The position numbers and the translations under genes were made by a program. DNA of 24,070 nt, taken from assembly GCA_027382625.1 (NCBI GenBank), contig JAJKFJ010023617.1, positions 1 through 24,070 of the forward strand. Reading direction: 5' to 3'. Of this stretch, positions 1 through 7,715 are shown piece after piece. The stretch comes from Tetmemena sp. SeJ-2015. Its lineage: Eukaryota; Ciliophora; Spirotrichea; Sporadotrichida; Oxytrichidae. A model generated the notes under the pieces. It was not told where the DNA came from, did no database searches, and was given only the letters and a program-made list of their open reading frames with translations. Within the stretch, counting starts at the first letter, position 1, and each line of letters opens with the position of its first letter.

Positions 1-459
1 AACCCCACTACTTTGAATAGGACTGGCGGCTATGCTAAAAATAGTTTGCTTTACTAAATCAAGCAAACTGAAATTCAAATGGGCAACTAACAAAACGTGT
101 GCATAACTGAGCATCAGCAACCACTCTCCAACTTAATGGAGACTGAGGGAGGAGACTAGTACGATATTATGAGTCAAGCAACACATACTTAAAACTATTA
201 GCAGCAACTTCAAAGTCAATACTCCTCATGTCAATATTCTAAGGCCATTTAGAAGTAACTAGCTGGAACTCAATAGCCTGGATCGAATAAGCAAGGCTCA
301 CACCCTCCAGGCTTGAAGATTGCTGTAGCTCAGTAGAACAATTACAATATGCAGAGAACAGGCCAGAGTGTGATAGGTCAAATGGTGGGCCAAGGCTCTC
401 AATCAGCTGGACTGGCAGGGCAGAAGCATTCAGTCAAAGTCAAGCCTAAACAATTCTGA
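1..459 (+). CDS. 3' end of a Gln-rich protein gene (5' partial)
   Basis: Frame 1 is open from the first base to TGA at 457-459 if TAA and TAG are read as glutamine, giving 152 residues. The protein is rich in Gln, Ser, Asn and Gly, with Gln written by all four codons (CAA, CAG, TAA, TAG), as expected of a real ciliate coding region. It ends in a short basic stretch (KHSVKVKPKQF). No domain, membrane segment or signal peptide is visible. The start lies outside the window. No intron or IES is needed to keep the frame open. The next gene lies about 270 bp downstream in the same direction. The function is not recognised; low-complexity Q-rich C-termini are common in ciliate proteins. Confidence 0.75.
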
Positions 460-730
460 GAACTAGGAGTGTATCCTATAGTTCTTGAACTCGCAAATGT
501 GAGTCATAATTGTCAACTAAAATACTTTATCTAGGATAGAAAGATCACACAAATTATTATCAAACTTTATTTGTCGTCTTTATATTGCAAAAAATATATG
601 CTTCCAGAATAAAGATTTAATAAAATAGTCTGCGAGAGCTTCCATATATCCAATAATTTATATTCTCTTTGTTAACCTAACATGGATATCAAATTTTATA
701 TTAATTGTTGAAGTTCGTATTTCTTTTTTT
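460..730. other. AT-rich spacer between two tandem genes
   Basis: This stretch has no coding-like segment. It probably holds the 3' flank of the Q-rich gene and the 5' flank of the next one. No telomere-like G4T4/C4A4 tract is present, so any chromosome-end addition sites are not marked in the sequence. Confidence 0.5.
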
Positions 731-3700
731 ATGGATTCTCAATCTCCTGTAAACCTGAAGTTGCAATCTTAGTTTTCAAAAACTTCCACAAACCCTGATA
801 GTTTCACTTAAATTTCTCTCAAGAGACTAAGTTCCACCAAGGTCACTTCGAACTTTTCTCCTCCTCTTATAATTCATAAATATAAAGAATAAATTAAATA
901 TTTTTGCCTCACCTGAAGAAACAGAGAACGAGTTTGATATCCAGAGCTGGCACGGTAAATCTCAATTCAGAATAGCAGCTAGCTTAAATAATTCAGCAAT
1001 CAGAGTCAGAGGGATAAGCACTGGCTGCTGCTCTACAGATCTAAGTGAATGAGCAAGTTCCTCATAGTTAACTTTCTAAGCCTGTCATAGTTACCATAGG
1101 AGAGAAAATACACAATTATTTAAAGTTTTTCTAAGGAGGAAGAGAGGAAAGAGAGAGGGTGACATTTAAGCAACCAGAGGACTAGCCTAAGGTTTAGAGG
1201 GCACCTAGAAATGATATTAAGGATATAAGGAGTTACAAGCAACTCGAAAAAGTAGAACTAGATTTAGAATCCCCACGCCTGTAGCAAGCCTGCCTCAAAC
1301 TTGGAATTCATATGGATGAGCTCAAGAAAAAGTAACCTTCATAATCATTTAGCTTATAATGTTAAAAACTATTTAATAGGAGAAGAGAGGACTTTGAACA
1401 ACGAGGAGTGGATGAGGATGTAATAAACCTCCGGTTCAAGCATTTTCAGTCTAGACTCATAGATACCATCAATAATGTTTTGCAGGAAAGACGCTAAATA
1501 AGTAATAAAAAACTTCATTTGCTCTATATCTTTTATTTATTTGACTGTTTATAGAGATCAGACAAATGCAAAAGACTCTGATTGAGCAGAAACTGAATGA
1601 AGGGGGGTCGACAAGTAATCATATTGAATCGCTTGCAGGGCCTGCTAATTCTAATCAACTAATTTACAACAAAAACATGAGGAATGAATAACTTAAGAGC
1701 AGTCTAATGTCTCATAGACTTCACACTCCAGGGCCTAAAGAGTCATCAATATTTTTTTAGAAAATTTATGTCTCACTGAAGAGGCAATTTAAACCAAACT
1801 ATCAATGGAAGTTATGCTACAAGTATTCTTATATTTTAATATGGGAAGTTTACACAAGCATAACCTCTCAGTGTCTCTAATTTAATGTTAAATTTATGAT
1901 TTGTTTAATTGGAAAAGCCAACTAGTAAGCTGGAAATTTTAATCACTCTCAGTCTTTGCAGAGTCACGGCCTCGCATCTGTTGGTTCTAATGGATTTATT
2001 TTGATTATTCTCATATATATTTTTATTTAATTTCCCAAAAAACACTCTGCTGGTGGAAGTGCGATGACTGCTAGAGATGGGGGTTAGAAATCTTCCTTCC
2101 TGTAAATTAACTCTGCCCAAAAGCGCTTTGGAGAATCACCTGTCTTGAATTTCTCAAGGATCAGCAGCAGGAACATGAACAAGACTTTTGCAAATAGCAG
2201 TAGTGTGAATATGGGGAGTTAGCTACCTCTCTCTACAAGTTAAGTCATGAGCAGCTCCACCACTAATTTCAAGCAATTGCTTTCTCTCTAAGAGGCTAAG
2301 ACATCCATTCTCTCTCACCTCCAGAAAACAGATCCGCTTCTTGGAATCTACAGCAAGAATAATTTCATCAACTCAAGTTTATAATGGTGGACTATTTTTC
2401 TAAGTTTCAGATAGACTGACACTTCCTTTATGGGCCAAGGTGTAAACTAAGGTGTGGGAGGGAGTGGGATGGTTTCTCTCTTTAGTAAGACCATCTCTTC
2501 AAACCTGCACTCAAATCTGTTCTCTGAGAGGAAGAAGTCCCAGCAGTCATCTCTTGGATATGAATTTCTTACACTTTCTCTCTATAATTGTTATCTCTAA
2601 CTTACAAGCCTCACCCCCTGATAAAAGATTTGATGGTAGCTGAGTTAGAAAAGGTAGAGCGCAACAAGCAGAAGAAACTTAAGCTGATATAGTAGGAGAT
2701 TTAGAGAGATCAAGAGTTGCATAAGAAGCTGGATGATAAGGAAGCTAAGATCACTGACATCCATGACAAGATATGAACATATACAACTATTTTTTAATTG
2801 CGGTAATTAGATAAACGAGAAGACATTGACATTCCAAGACTCAAGCGCCAAGAAGAGAAGAAAGACAATCAGATAAATCAACAGAAGATTACTAAAGCTC
2901 AACGTTATGCAGGAGGAACACACTCACTAGGAAGATTTGCGCCACTTAGAGGAGATGCAGGCATCAGCAGCTAACAAAGAAACCATCGACAGAGAAAGGA
3001 AAGCTTATCTGAGGGAGAAGGAAAGAGATCACAGAGAGAAAGTGAGACTGCTCATGGATTAAAAGATATAGCTGGAGGAGCAATAATTCAAATTAAGATA
3101 TAATATGTAGAATGCAAGAACTTATAGAAAGTTAGTTGAAGCTTCAATAGATAGAGAGCAAACTTAGCAGGTCACAAACTAGACATGATATATAATTTCA
3201 ATTGCCTATGATCAACACTTGAGAAGGGTGCAGAGCGAAGCTAAGGCAAGGAATCAACACATATCTTCAATATTCAGCCAGTAAAGATAGAGTGAGCAAG
3301 AGATCATGGAGCAAACAAAGCGCCAGTTCCAAGATGCAGAAGCCAAGAAACGAAAGAAGCTGAAAGATCAGTACTTGGAGTATAAGTGGCAGTTGACTCA
3401 GCAGAGAGAACAAAATCAGCTTAAGATGGAAGAAAATCAGAAGCGAAGAGATCAAGATGACCTCACTTAGAGTATATAGCTGCAGTAACTTGAACGCAAA
3501 CAGCAAGAGACAACCATACTTAAAGATCAAGTGAAAAGAGATAGAGATAAAGAATTCATGCTATAGATTATAAAGAGTTGGGATCTAAATAAGTTATAGA
3601 ATGAGTACAGAAGGCTGAAGAGTGAAGATATAAGGAAGCTGAGGGAAAGGTAAAGAAGACTGGATCAGACAAAGAAATTCGAGATATTGAAGAAGGAGGT

Positions 3701-5571
3701 TGAACATTCTCAGCTCGTCAAATATATGCAAGATGGGGAGAAGTAACTTCAAAAACAGAAATTGTAAGTCTCAACATTAATTAATGCTCTTAAAAGTTCT
3801 TAAACTAATGATTATAGGGAAATGAGTTTACAGAAGTAGAGGGAAGCAGCGGAGGTGAAGAGAACACTAGTGGAGTTGAAGGTGAAGAAGAAGATACTCA
3901 CATCAGATGTGAAGAAAGCACTGGCTGAAGAAGGAATAGTGGTGAGTGATGATGAGCACACAAAGAAAAAGAAAAAAGCTAAAGAGATACCTAACTACGA
4001 CTTCTACGAATTTAAAGTTATGGAGTATTGACAATTAAAAGGTAAAAAAGAGAGAAAAATAAAAAGATAGATATACTAATTCACCTTAATTTTATGATAT
4101 AAGTTGAGTTCAATAAAAGTTTAAGGTAATTTAAGTTAATTGAAATAATAAATTGTGAGGTAGAAATGAAAGCAATTGAAGCCCTGAGAAGGCAGGCGGT
4201 GTTTTTCCAAAGAAGAATTGAACTGTATAAGTACAACTTAAGAATTAAAAAGCAAATCGGAATGTACAATCCAACAGCTGAGTAAATTTAATGATGAGAT
4301 TATTAAATTAAACTATATTAAACTAATCAGAATAGTTTAGGGCATGCTATAAAACAGATCAATGACTCTTTTCGATTTTACGCATGGGAGCGATCATTTC
4401 TTGATAGACCCTTACTCTGATGCTACTGAGCACGGAGGAGAGACCACTTGCGAGTTGAATGTAATGGAAGAAGAGAAACCCTAATCTAATGAGAAGGAAA
4501 GATTCCGTAAGTAATTCGCAAATGAATTCTTGATAAATATATGCTTGCTTTTCTAATTTTTATGACTAAATAAAAAACCTTAAACTTATCAATAATTAAA
4601 GTGAGAGTAACTGGAAGACTCTAGAGAGAGCAAAATAACTTACTAAGGATAGACTACATGTTCTTAGGTTTCCAGGCAGGAGCACTTGTGACTTCAAGTT
4701 ATGAGAATTACAACGGCATCCGCATACTGATGAGACCACCTTCACAACCTGCAAAGCTAGGCCTCATCATTTAGTCTATGTTCACTGAACATGAGCACTA
4801 TTCAGTAATTCCTTTTCTCCTTTTAAAAATTGTTTAGGGATTTCTACTTGACAACAAGAATGCAAAGCCCAGCCAGTTTTAATACTATGAGATCCCCATT
4901 AACCTGATGACTAATCACAACGTGAGAGATAGAATTATGCAAAACATGTACGGTGGCTCTTTCACTGCTCGAGCTTTATCTTTCGCAGTCGAGTCCACTC
5001 ACGAAACTCCAGTTGGCCAAAGTATTCAGATGAAACTATCGCAAATGTGAAATGTTTTTGTTTAAGATGGACATTAAGAGGATAGACATGATTCAGAGGG
5101 CGGAGTATGATGAAATATTGGATAAGAATAGCTACAAACACCCAGTATTTCTCAAGACTCCCTTGCCTGTAGGCACCACTTTTGAAACTCAGGGTTATTT
5201 CGACAACGGAAGAGAGATCATCAATTATATAATTTTATATAGTAAATTATTATCTTTACATATTTAATTATGGATCTATACACGATATAGAAGAGGAGCT
5301 TAATTATGGGAAGACCAAATAAGTGTCCATAAACTCAATTGGCTATGAATAAAATCTCCAGAATAGGGAATAAAATGCAACCAAGAGTAACCTAAACCAA
5401 TAAAACTTATCTTCCAAATAGTTAAGAGACAGCAAGGAATAAAACCTGTTCTAGGAATTGGATTAAATTAACTAGCCTAAAGGAGGACAGGCATAACAGT
5501 AATAGAGCAGTCAACAATAACAGTAGACTAAATCTATCAAAGATAGACTCAAGTCTTTACAAAATTAATGA
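731..5571 (+). CDS. Germline copy of a large coiled-coil protein gene, interrupted by IESs and introns
   Basis: ATG at 731 to TGA at 5569-5571. With about twelve pointer-flanked segments and six GT..AG introns removed, the parts join into one frame of about 1,257 codons read with UAR=Gln. Approximate layout: residues 1-450 are Ser/Gln/Asn-rich with short basic stretches. Residues 455-850 are a long Lys/Glu/Gln/Arg-rich coiled coil (about 2,640-3,960). Residues 905-1190 are an ordered-looking domain I do not recognise (includes MTLFDFTHGSDHFLIDPYS and FLGFQAGALVTSSYENYNG). The tail is Gln-rich. An alternative is two genes: the first ending at TGA 4292-4294, the second starting at ATG 4344 or 4362. 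I prefer one gene because a 49-nt GT..AG intron (4282-4330) bridges them in frame and there is almost no intergenic space. Coiled-coil structure suggests a cytoskeletal or ciliary role, but this is inference. Coding GC is clearly higher than in the IESs. Confidence 0.7.
753..910. other. IES, 158 bp, pointer ACCTGAAG
   Basis: ACCTGAAG occurs at 753-760 and 911-918. Deleting one copy and the spacer joins the frame from ATG 731 to the long frame starting at 919. Without this the first frame hits TGA just inside the second pointer and the downstream frame has no ATG. The excised part is AT-rich with no GT..AG at its ends. Confidence 0.8.
1332..1379 (+). other. Intron, 48 nt
   Basis: It begins GTAACC and ends TTTAATAG, is AT-rich and has a length divisible by three. 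Splicing gives a charged run (DELKKKRREDFEQRG) in place of a low-complexity insertion. Confidence 0.65.
1502..1554 (+). other. Intron, 53 nt
   Basis: Begins GTAATA, has a T-rich 3' half and ends TTTATAG. Splicing changes frame and avoids TGA at 1579-1581, giving RRQIKIRQMQKTLIEQK. Confidence 0.8.
1745..1800. other. Probable IES, 56 bp, pointer ATCAAT
   Basis: ATCAAT occurs at 1745-1750 and 1801-1806. Its length breaks the frame alone but the adjoining 37-bp segment restores it. The region would otherwise read as an unlikely mixture of hydrophobic and AT-codon residues. Tentative. Confidence 0.4.
1807..1843. other. Probable IES, 37 bp, pointer GGAAGTT
   Basis: GGAAGTT occurs at 1807-1813 and 1844-1850. 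With the 56-bp segment before it, 93 bp in total is removed, which keeps the frame (KESSMEVYTSITSQ). The MDS between the two would be only 13 bp. Confidence 0.4.
1865..1945. other. IES, 81 bp, pointer CTCTCAGT
   Basis: CTCTCAGT occurs at 1865-1872 and 1946-1953. The excised piece is strongly AT-rich and divisible by three, so the frame is kept and the junction reads ITSQSLQSHGLAS. Confidence 0.6.
1982..2050. other. Probable IES, about 69 bp, pointer TGGT
   Basis: TGGT occurs at 1982-1985 and 2051-2054. The segment would code for a hydrophobic AT-codon stretch (FILIILIYIFI) inside a Ser/Gly/Gln-rich region. A 63-bp alternative with repeat TGGA (1991 and 2054) also keeps the frame, so the exact ends are uncertain. 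Confidence 0.45.
2375..2401. other. Probable IES, 27 bp, pointer AAGTTT
   Basis: AAGTTT occurs at 2375-2380 and 2402-2407. The length is divisible by three. Removal gives NSSFRQTDTSFMGQG, matching the low-complexity style on both sides. Confidence 0.45.
2563..2585. other. Probable IES of 17-23 bp, ends ambiguous
   Basis: A frame change is required here: the upstream frame hits TGA at 2619-2621, while the coiled-coil frame is open from before 2600. Two repeats give the right length class: AATT (2563 and 2586, 23 bp) and TCTC (2577 and 2594, 17 bp). Either joins to TYKPHPLIKDLMVAELEK. Confidence 0.5.
2769..2808. other. IES, 40 bp, pointer AGATA
   Basis: AGATA occurs at 2769-2773 and 2809-2813. 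The segment contains TGA at 2774-2776, is AT-rich and does not begin with GT. Its removal fixes both the stop and the frame for the rest of the coiled coil (MQEEHTHQEDLRHLEEMQ). An alternative is a 63-bp segment with pointer TGACA (2764/2827) plus a 10-bp one near 2900; a single event is simpler. Confidence 0.65.
3178..3216. other. Probable IES, 39 bp, pointer ACT
   Basis: This segment contains the in-frame TGA at 3186-3188. The repeat is ACT at 3178 and 3217, extended imperfectly as ACTWGA. Removal keeps the frame (QVTNLRRVQSEAKARNQ). A 63-nt GT..AG intron, 3171-3233, is an alternative. Confidence 0.5.
3764..3817 (+). other. Intron, 54 nt
   Basis: GTAAGT donor, CTAATGATTATAG acceptor region with a branch-like CTAAT. 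Splicing continues the coiled coil (QKLEMSLQKQREAAEVK). Confidence 0.8.
4014..4168. other. IES, 155 bp, pointer AAAG
   Basis: AAAG occurs at 4014-4017 and 4169-4172. The segment contains TGA at 4029-4031. Deletion joins NYDFYEFK to AIEALRRQAVFFQRRIELY in the correct frame. The piece is AT-rich and no GT..AG pair of suitable length fits. Confidence 0.6.
4282..4330 (+). other. Intron, 49 nt, linking the coiled coil to the C-terminal domain
   Basis: It begins GTAAAT, ends ACTAATCAG, and is AT-rich with a branch-like CTAAT near the acceptor. It removes TGA 4292-4294 and brings the frame of ATG 4344/4362 in line. If it is not spliced, the coiled-coil gene ends at 4294. Confidence 0.5.
4507..4601 (+). 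other. Intron, 95 nt
   Basis: GTAAGT donor, T-rich body, AATTAAAG acceptor. Splicing joins NEKERF to LRVTGRLQREQNNLLRID. Confidence 0.7.
4805..4837 (+). other. Intron, 33 nt
   Basis: GTAATT donor, pyrimidine-rich body, TTGTTTAG acceptor. It has no stop and a length divisible by three, so retention would not break the frame. Confidence 0.55.
5043..5049. other. Micro-IES, 7 bp, pointer AAATG
   Basis: AAATG occurs at 5043-5047 and 5050-5054. Deleting 7 bp removes TGA at 5048-5050 and continues directly into KMDIKRIDMIQRAEYDEI. A sequencing error or another one-base shift is the main alternative. Confidence 0.55.
5223..5265. other. IES, 43 bp, pointer AATTAT
   Basis: AATTAT occurs at 5223-5228 and 5266-5271. 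The spacer is almost all A/T. Deletion joins FDNGREIINY to GSIHDIEEELNYGK and opens the frame to TGA 5569; without it the frame closes at an early TGA after AT-rich codons. Confidence 0.8.
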
Positions 5572-6437
5572 TAACTTATTTCCTTGATTTCATTTTACAT
5601 GATGTTTCAATCTAATAATTTCATTTAAAAATAAAGAAAGATTAAATATCATAAAACGAATTGTAAAGAAAAATTTATTTTTAAAAAGTTTCATGAAATA
5701 AAAATGAATTAGGTGATTACATTTTCAGAATAGTTTAATTCTAAAAATATTTTCGATAATTATATTTCAAAGCATTTTAAAATATGTTTTAAAAAAAAGA
5801 AAAAGTTTTAAAAATCTTATTTATCAGAATATTTAATTATTTGTTTTTGATGTTTTGAATGATTTTCTTTTTAAAAATTCACTTCAATTGAGATGTGTAA
5901 CAAAATTAGTTGAGACAAAATGGAATTTAAAGTATCTTATTTTTAGAAGTTTCTGTATAGATAGAATGGTGGTTTTAGATTTATCATAATCGTAAAAATT
6001 ATTTATAAAATATTAAAGAAATAATTATTAGAACAATTTGCTAACGAATTTAATTAAGCAACTCTTAATCAAATATATTTGAGTTAAATAGCGTTATTAA
6101 GCTGTTTTTATTAATTGTCTTATGAATAAGGCATTTATAAATTTATATTTTTATAAACTGTAAAAGTATATATTTATTATTCTCCTCCCTTATTTTTTTA
6201 TGCATAGTTAAATATCTACTAATAAATAGTCCTCTAACATTAAAAAAATTATCTGTTGTTAAATTATTAGAAGGAAATAATTAATAATTATAAAATATAT
6301 GAATTTTAAATGTTCTCAGCAAAATTATAAAGAGAACAATTAATAATACTTATATAAATATAGCAGATTAAAGTATGTTAAAAGAGAAAATAAACATTAA
6401 TTTTTAAAATAATTTTTATTATAATTTTAGCCTAAAT
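5572..6437. other. AT-rich DNA, no gene recognised
   Basis: Very AT-rich with many homopolymer runs. A chance-length open frame (about 5,890-6,070, plus strand) is present but has no support. Confidence 0.5.
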
Positions 6438-6779
6438 ATGGGAAAAATCTATTATACTGTACTCTGTCTGATATTCCACGTCAATGCTAAAAGAAATTTC
6501 AATGAATTTTTCGTTCTAATAAGATATAGGATGAGTGTGAATGGAGAATCGGAGGTAAGAGATACTTGAGATAAATTAACCAGTAGACTTTGATTTGAAT
6601 CCTGATATTCAGATGATTAACCCCTAGATGAGTCGTTTATTGGACCAAAGTTCGAAACCCACAGTTAAAACTTTTTTTAAAAATTTTTTTCTAACCAATT
6701 TATTTAATAGCAACAGCAATAACAATAGCAACAACAACAATAACAGCAGCAAAAATATTTTAAGACATATTTAAGATGA
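6438..6779 (+). CDS. Small ORF with a polyglutamine run
   Basis: ATG 6438 opens a frame with a hydrophobic start (MGKIYYTVLCLIF) that could be a signal peptide. Removing a 31-bp segment with pointer GAT (6561 and 6592) and a 47-nt GT..AG intron (6664-6710) gives an 87-residue protein ending at TGA 6777-6779. It holds 14 consecutive Gln codons mixing CAA, CAG, TAA and TAG (6711-6752). The same repeat read one base over is Ser/Asn-rich, and that frame continues into an acidic segment (DDDEDGEDEQNQ) up to about 6,900, so the gene may instead be longer with a further junction. Function unknown. Confidence 0.4.
6561..6591. other. Possible IES, 31 bp, pointer GAT
   Basis: GAT occurs at 6561-6563 and 6592-6594. 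Deletion avoids TGA and joins GESEVRD to LNPDIQMINPQ. The pointer is short, so this is tentative. Confidence 0.4.
6664..6710 (+). other. Possible intron, 47 nt
   Basis: GTTAAA donor, long T/A runs and a TTTAATAG acceptor just before the polyQ run. Confidence 0.4.
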
Positions 6780-6951
6780 TGATGAAGATGGGGAAGATGA
6801 GCAAAATTAATTAGCGGAAGAATAGTTTGAAAATAGGAAAAGTTTTAAAATAAATTAGAGATGTTTCAAAAAAGTGAAAATGAAAGCTGATATAGTTATT
6901 CTCAAAAGTACGCAATTAAAGATCAAGGCAGTTATAAATCTAGAGATATCT

Positions 6952-7120
6952 TTATTTAATTAACCATCAGATCTTTTATACAACTCTTTTTAACAATCTT
7001 TCTAATCCATTCATATTCTACCTATATTTTAAATGAATAGGTTTACCAACATCTATCCCCTGTCATGCCTATTTCTTTAATCAGAATGAAATTTTTAAAG
7101 CTGTAGATTTTATCGCTTAA
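6952..7120 (-). CDS. Coding-like island on the minus strand (fragment)
   Basis: This stretch is richer in GC than its surroundings and purine-rich on the minus strand. It reads as a continuous frame including KEIGMTGDRCWQTYSFKIQ and VEYEWIRKIVKKSC. No start, stop or domain defines it. The plus strand is also open across it, so strand assignment rests on residue composition only. If real, it is inverted relative to its neighbours, as scrambled MDSs can be. No family recognised. Confidence 0.25.
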
Positions 7121-7172
7121 ATTTTTTTATAAACTCAGCAAAATAAAAATGCAATGTTTTTTTTTTATTTTT

Positions 7173-7715
7173 AAAGAGTTAAATTTTATTGATGTGGCTT
7201 TTATTTTGCATGGAATAAAACATAGTGCAATAAATTCGCTTCAATATGTATTGAAATATAACTTGATCTACTTATTAAAATTAAATTTAGTCAAGGATAA
7301 TGGTATTATTTCTTAAATAAAAAATATACATAACTCGATATTGGTTGAACCGAATTAAGTTTTCGCATATGAATTTAATCTGCATAAAAATTTTATTAAA
7401 GGAGCTAGATACCTTCCAAGGTTTTTACAACTACACGATGACTCAATAGTTTGTTTTTTTTTCATTTGAAAATTTTACTCTCTCAATTGTGAAATAAAGG
7501 ATATTTTTAGTGCTTTAGTTATTTGAAATCTCTTATTTAATTGGAAAATTTTTACTGAATATCAAAACATCCTTCCTCTAATTAACAAATAAACAAATGA
7601 AGAGTACTTACACCACCTGAAAGAATGTCGAGAGATTATATTTTTAAGGAGGCAGAAATTTAGCTTGATTAAAAAAGATGATCACGACTCAATTACTGTT
7701 TGGTTTGGAGGTTGA
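7173..7715 (+). CDS. Coding-like island with two small IESs (fragment)
   Basis: Frame 0 from about 7,173 reads plausibly (ELNFIDVAFILHGIKHSA, FIKGARYLPRFLQLHDDS), and in its second half G/C is clearly concentrated at codon position 1. A 40-bp segment with pointer CTCAAT (7442 and 7482) and an 8-bp one with pointer AACAAAT (7584 and 7592) can be removed to give one open frame through EEYLHHLKECREIIFLRRQ to TGA 7713-7715. Without them, separate frame-0 ORFs remain. No start codon or recognised domain. It may be part of a longer gene. Confidence 0.35.

Noticed and set aside
1..6. Telomere-like AACCCC at the window start
   Set aside because: Too short and not repeated; the coding frame runs through it.
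800..823. 23-nt intron in the 5' part of the large gene
   Set aside because: It also fixes the frame, but the 8-bp pointer pair at 753/911 explains it better and removes the AT-rich segment.
1073..1135. TTTCTAAG repeat (1073 and 1128) as a 55-bp IES
   Set aside because: The repeat is 8 bp, but deletion breaks the frame unless a second 8-bp deletion in a purine repeat is added; the undeleted frame is already open.
2452..2643. Plus-strand standard-code ORF of 63 aa
   Set aside because: It lies in another frame of the long coiled-coil gene and ends at TAG/TGA across a junction; the gene frame is better supported.
3267..3530. Minus-strand standard-code ORF of 87 aa, leucine-rich
   Set aside because: It is the antisense shadow of the Lys/Glu/Gln-rich coiled coil on the plus strand.
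4081..4269. Minus-strand ORF of 62 aa
   Set aside because: It is antisense to an IES and the end of the coiled-coil coding region.
7521..7528. ATTTGAAA repeat (7464 and 7521) as an IES pointer
   Set aside because: The in-frame TGA lies inside the repeat itself, so it would survive excision.
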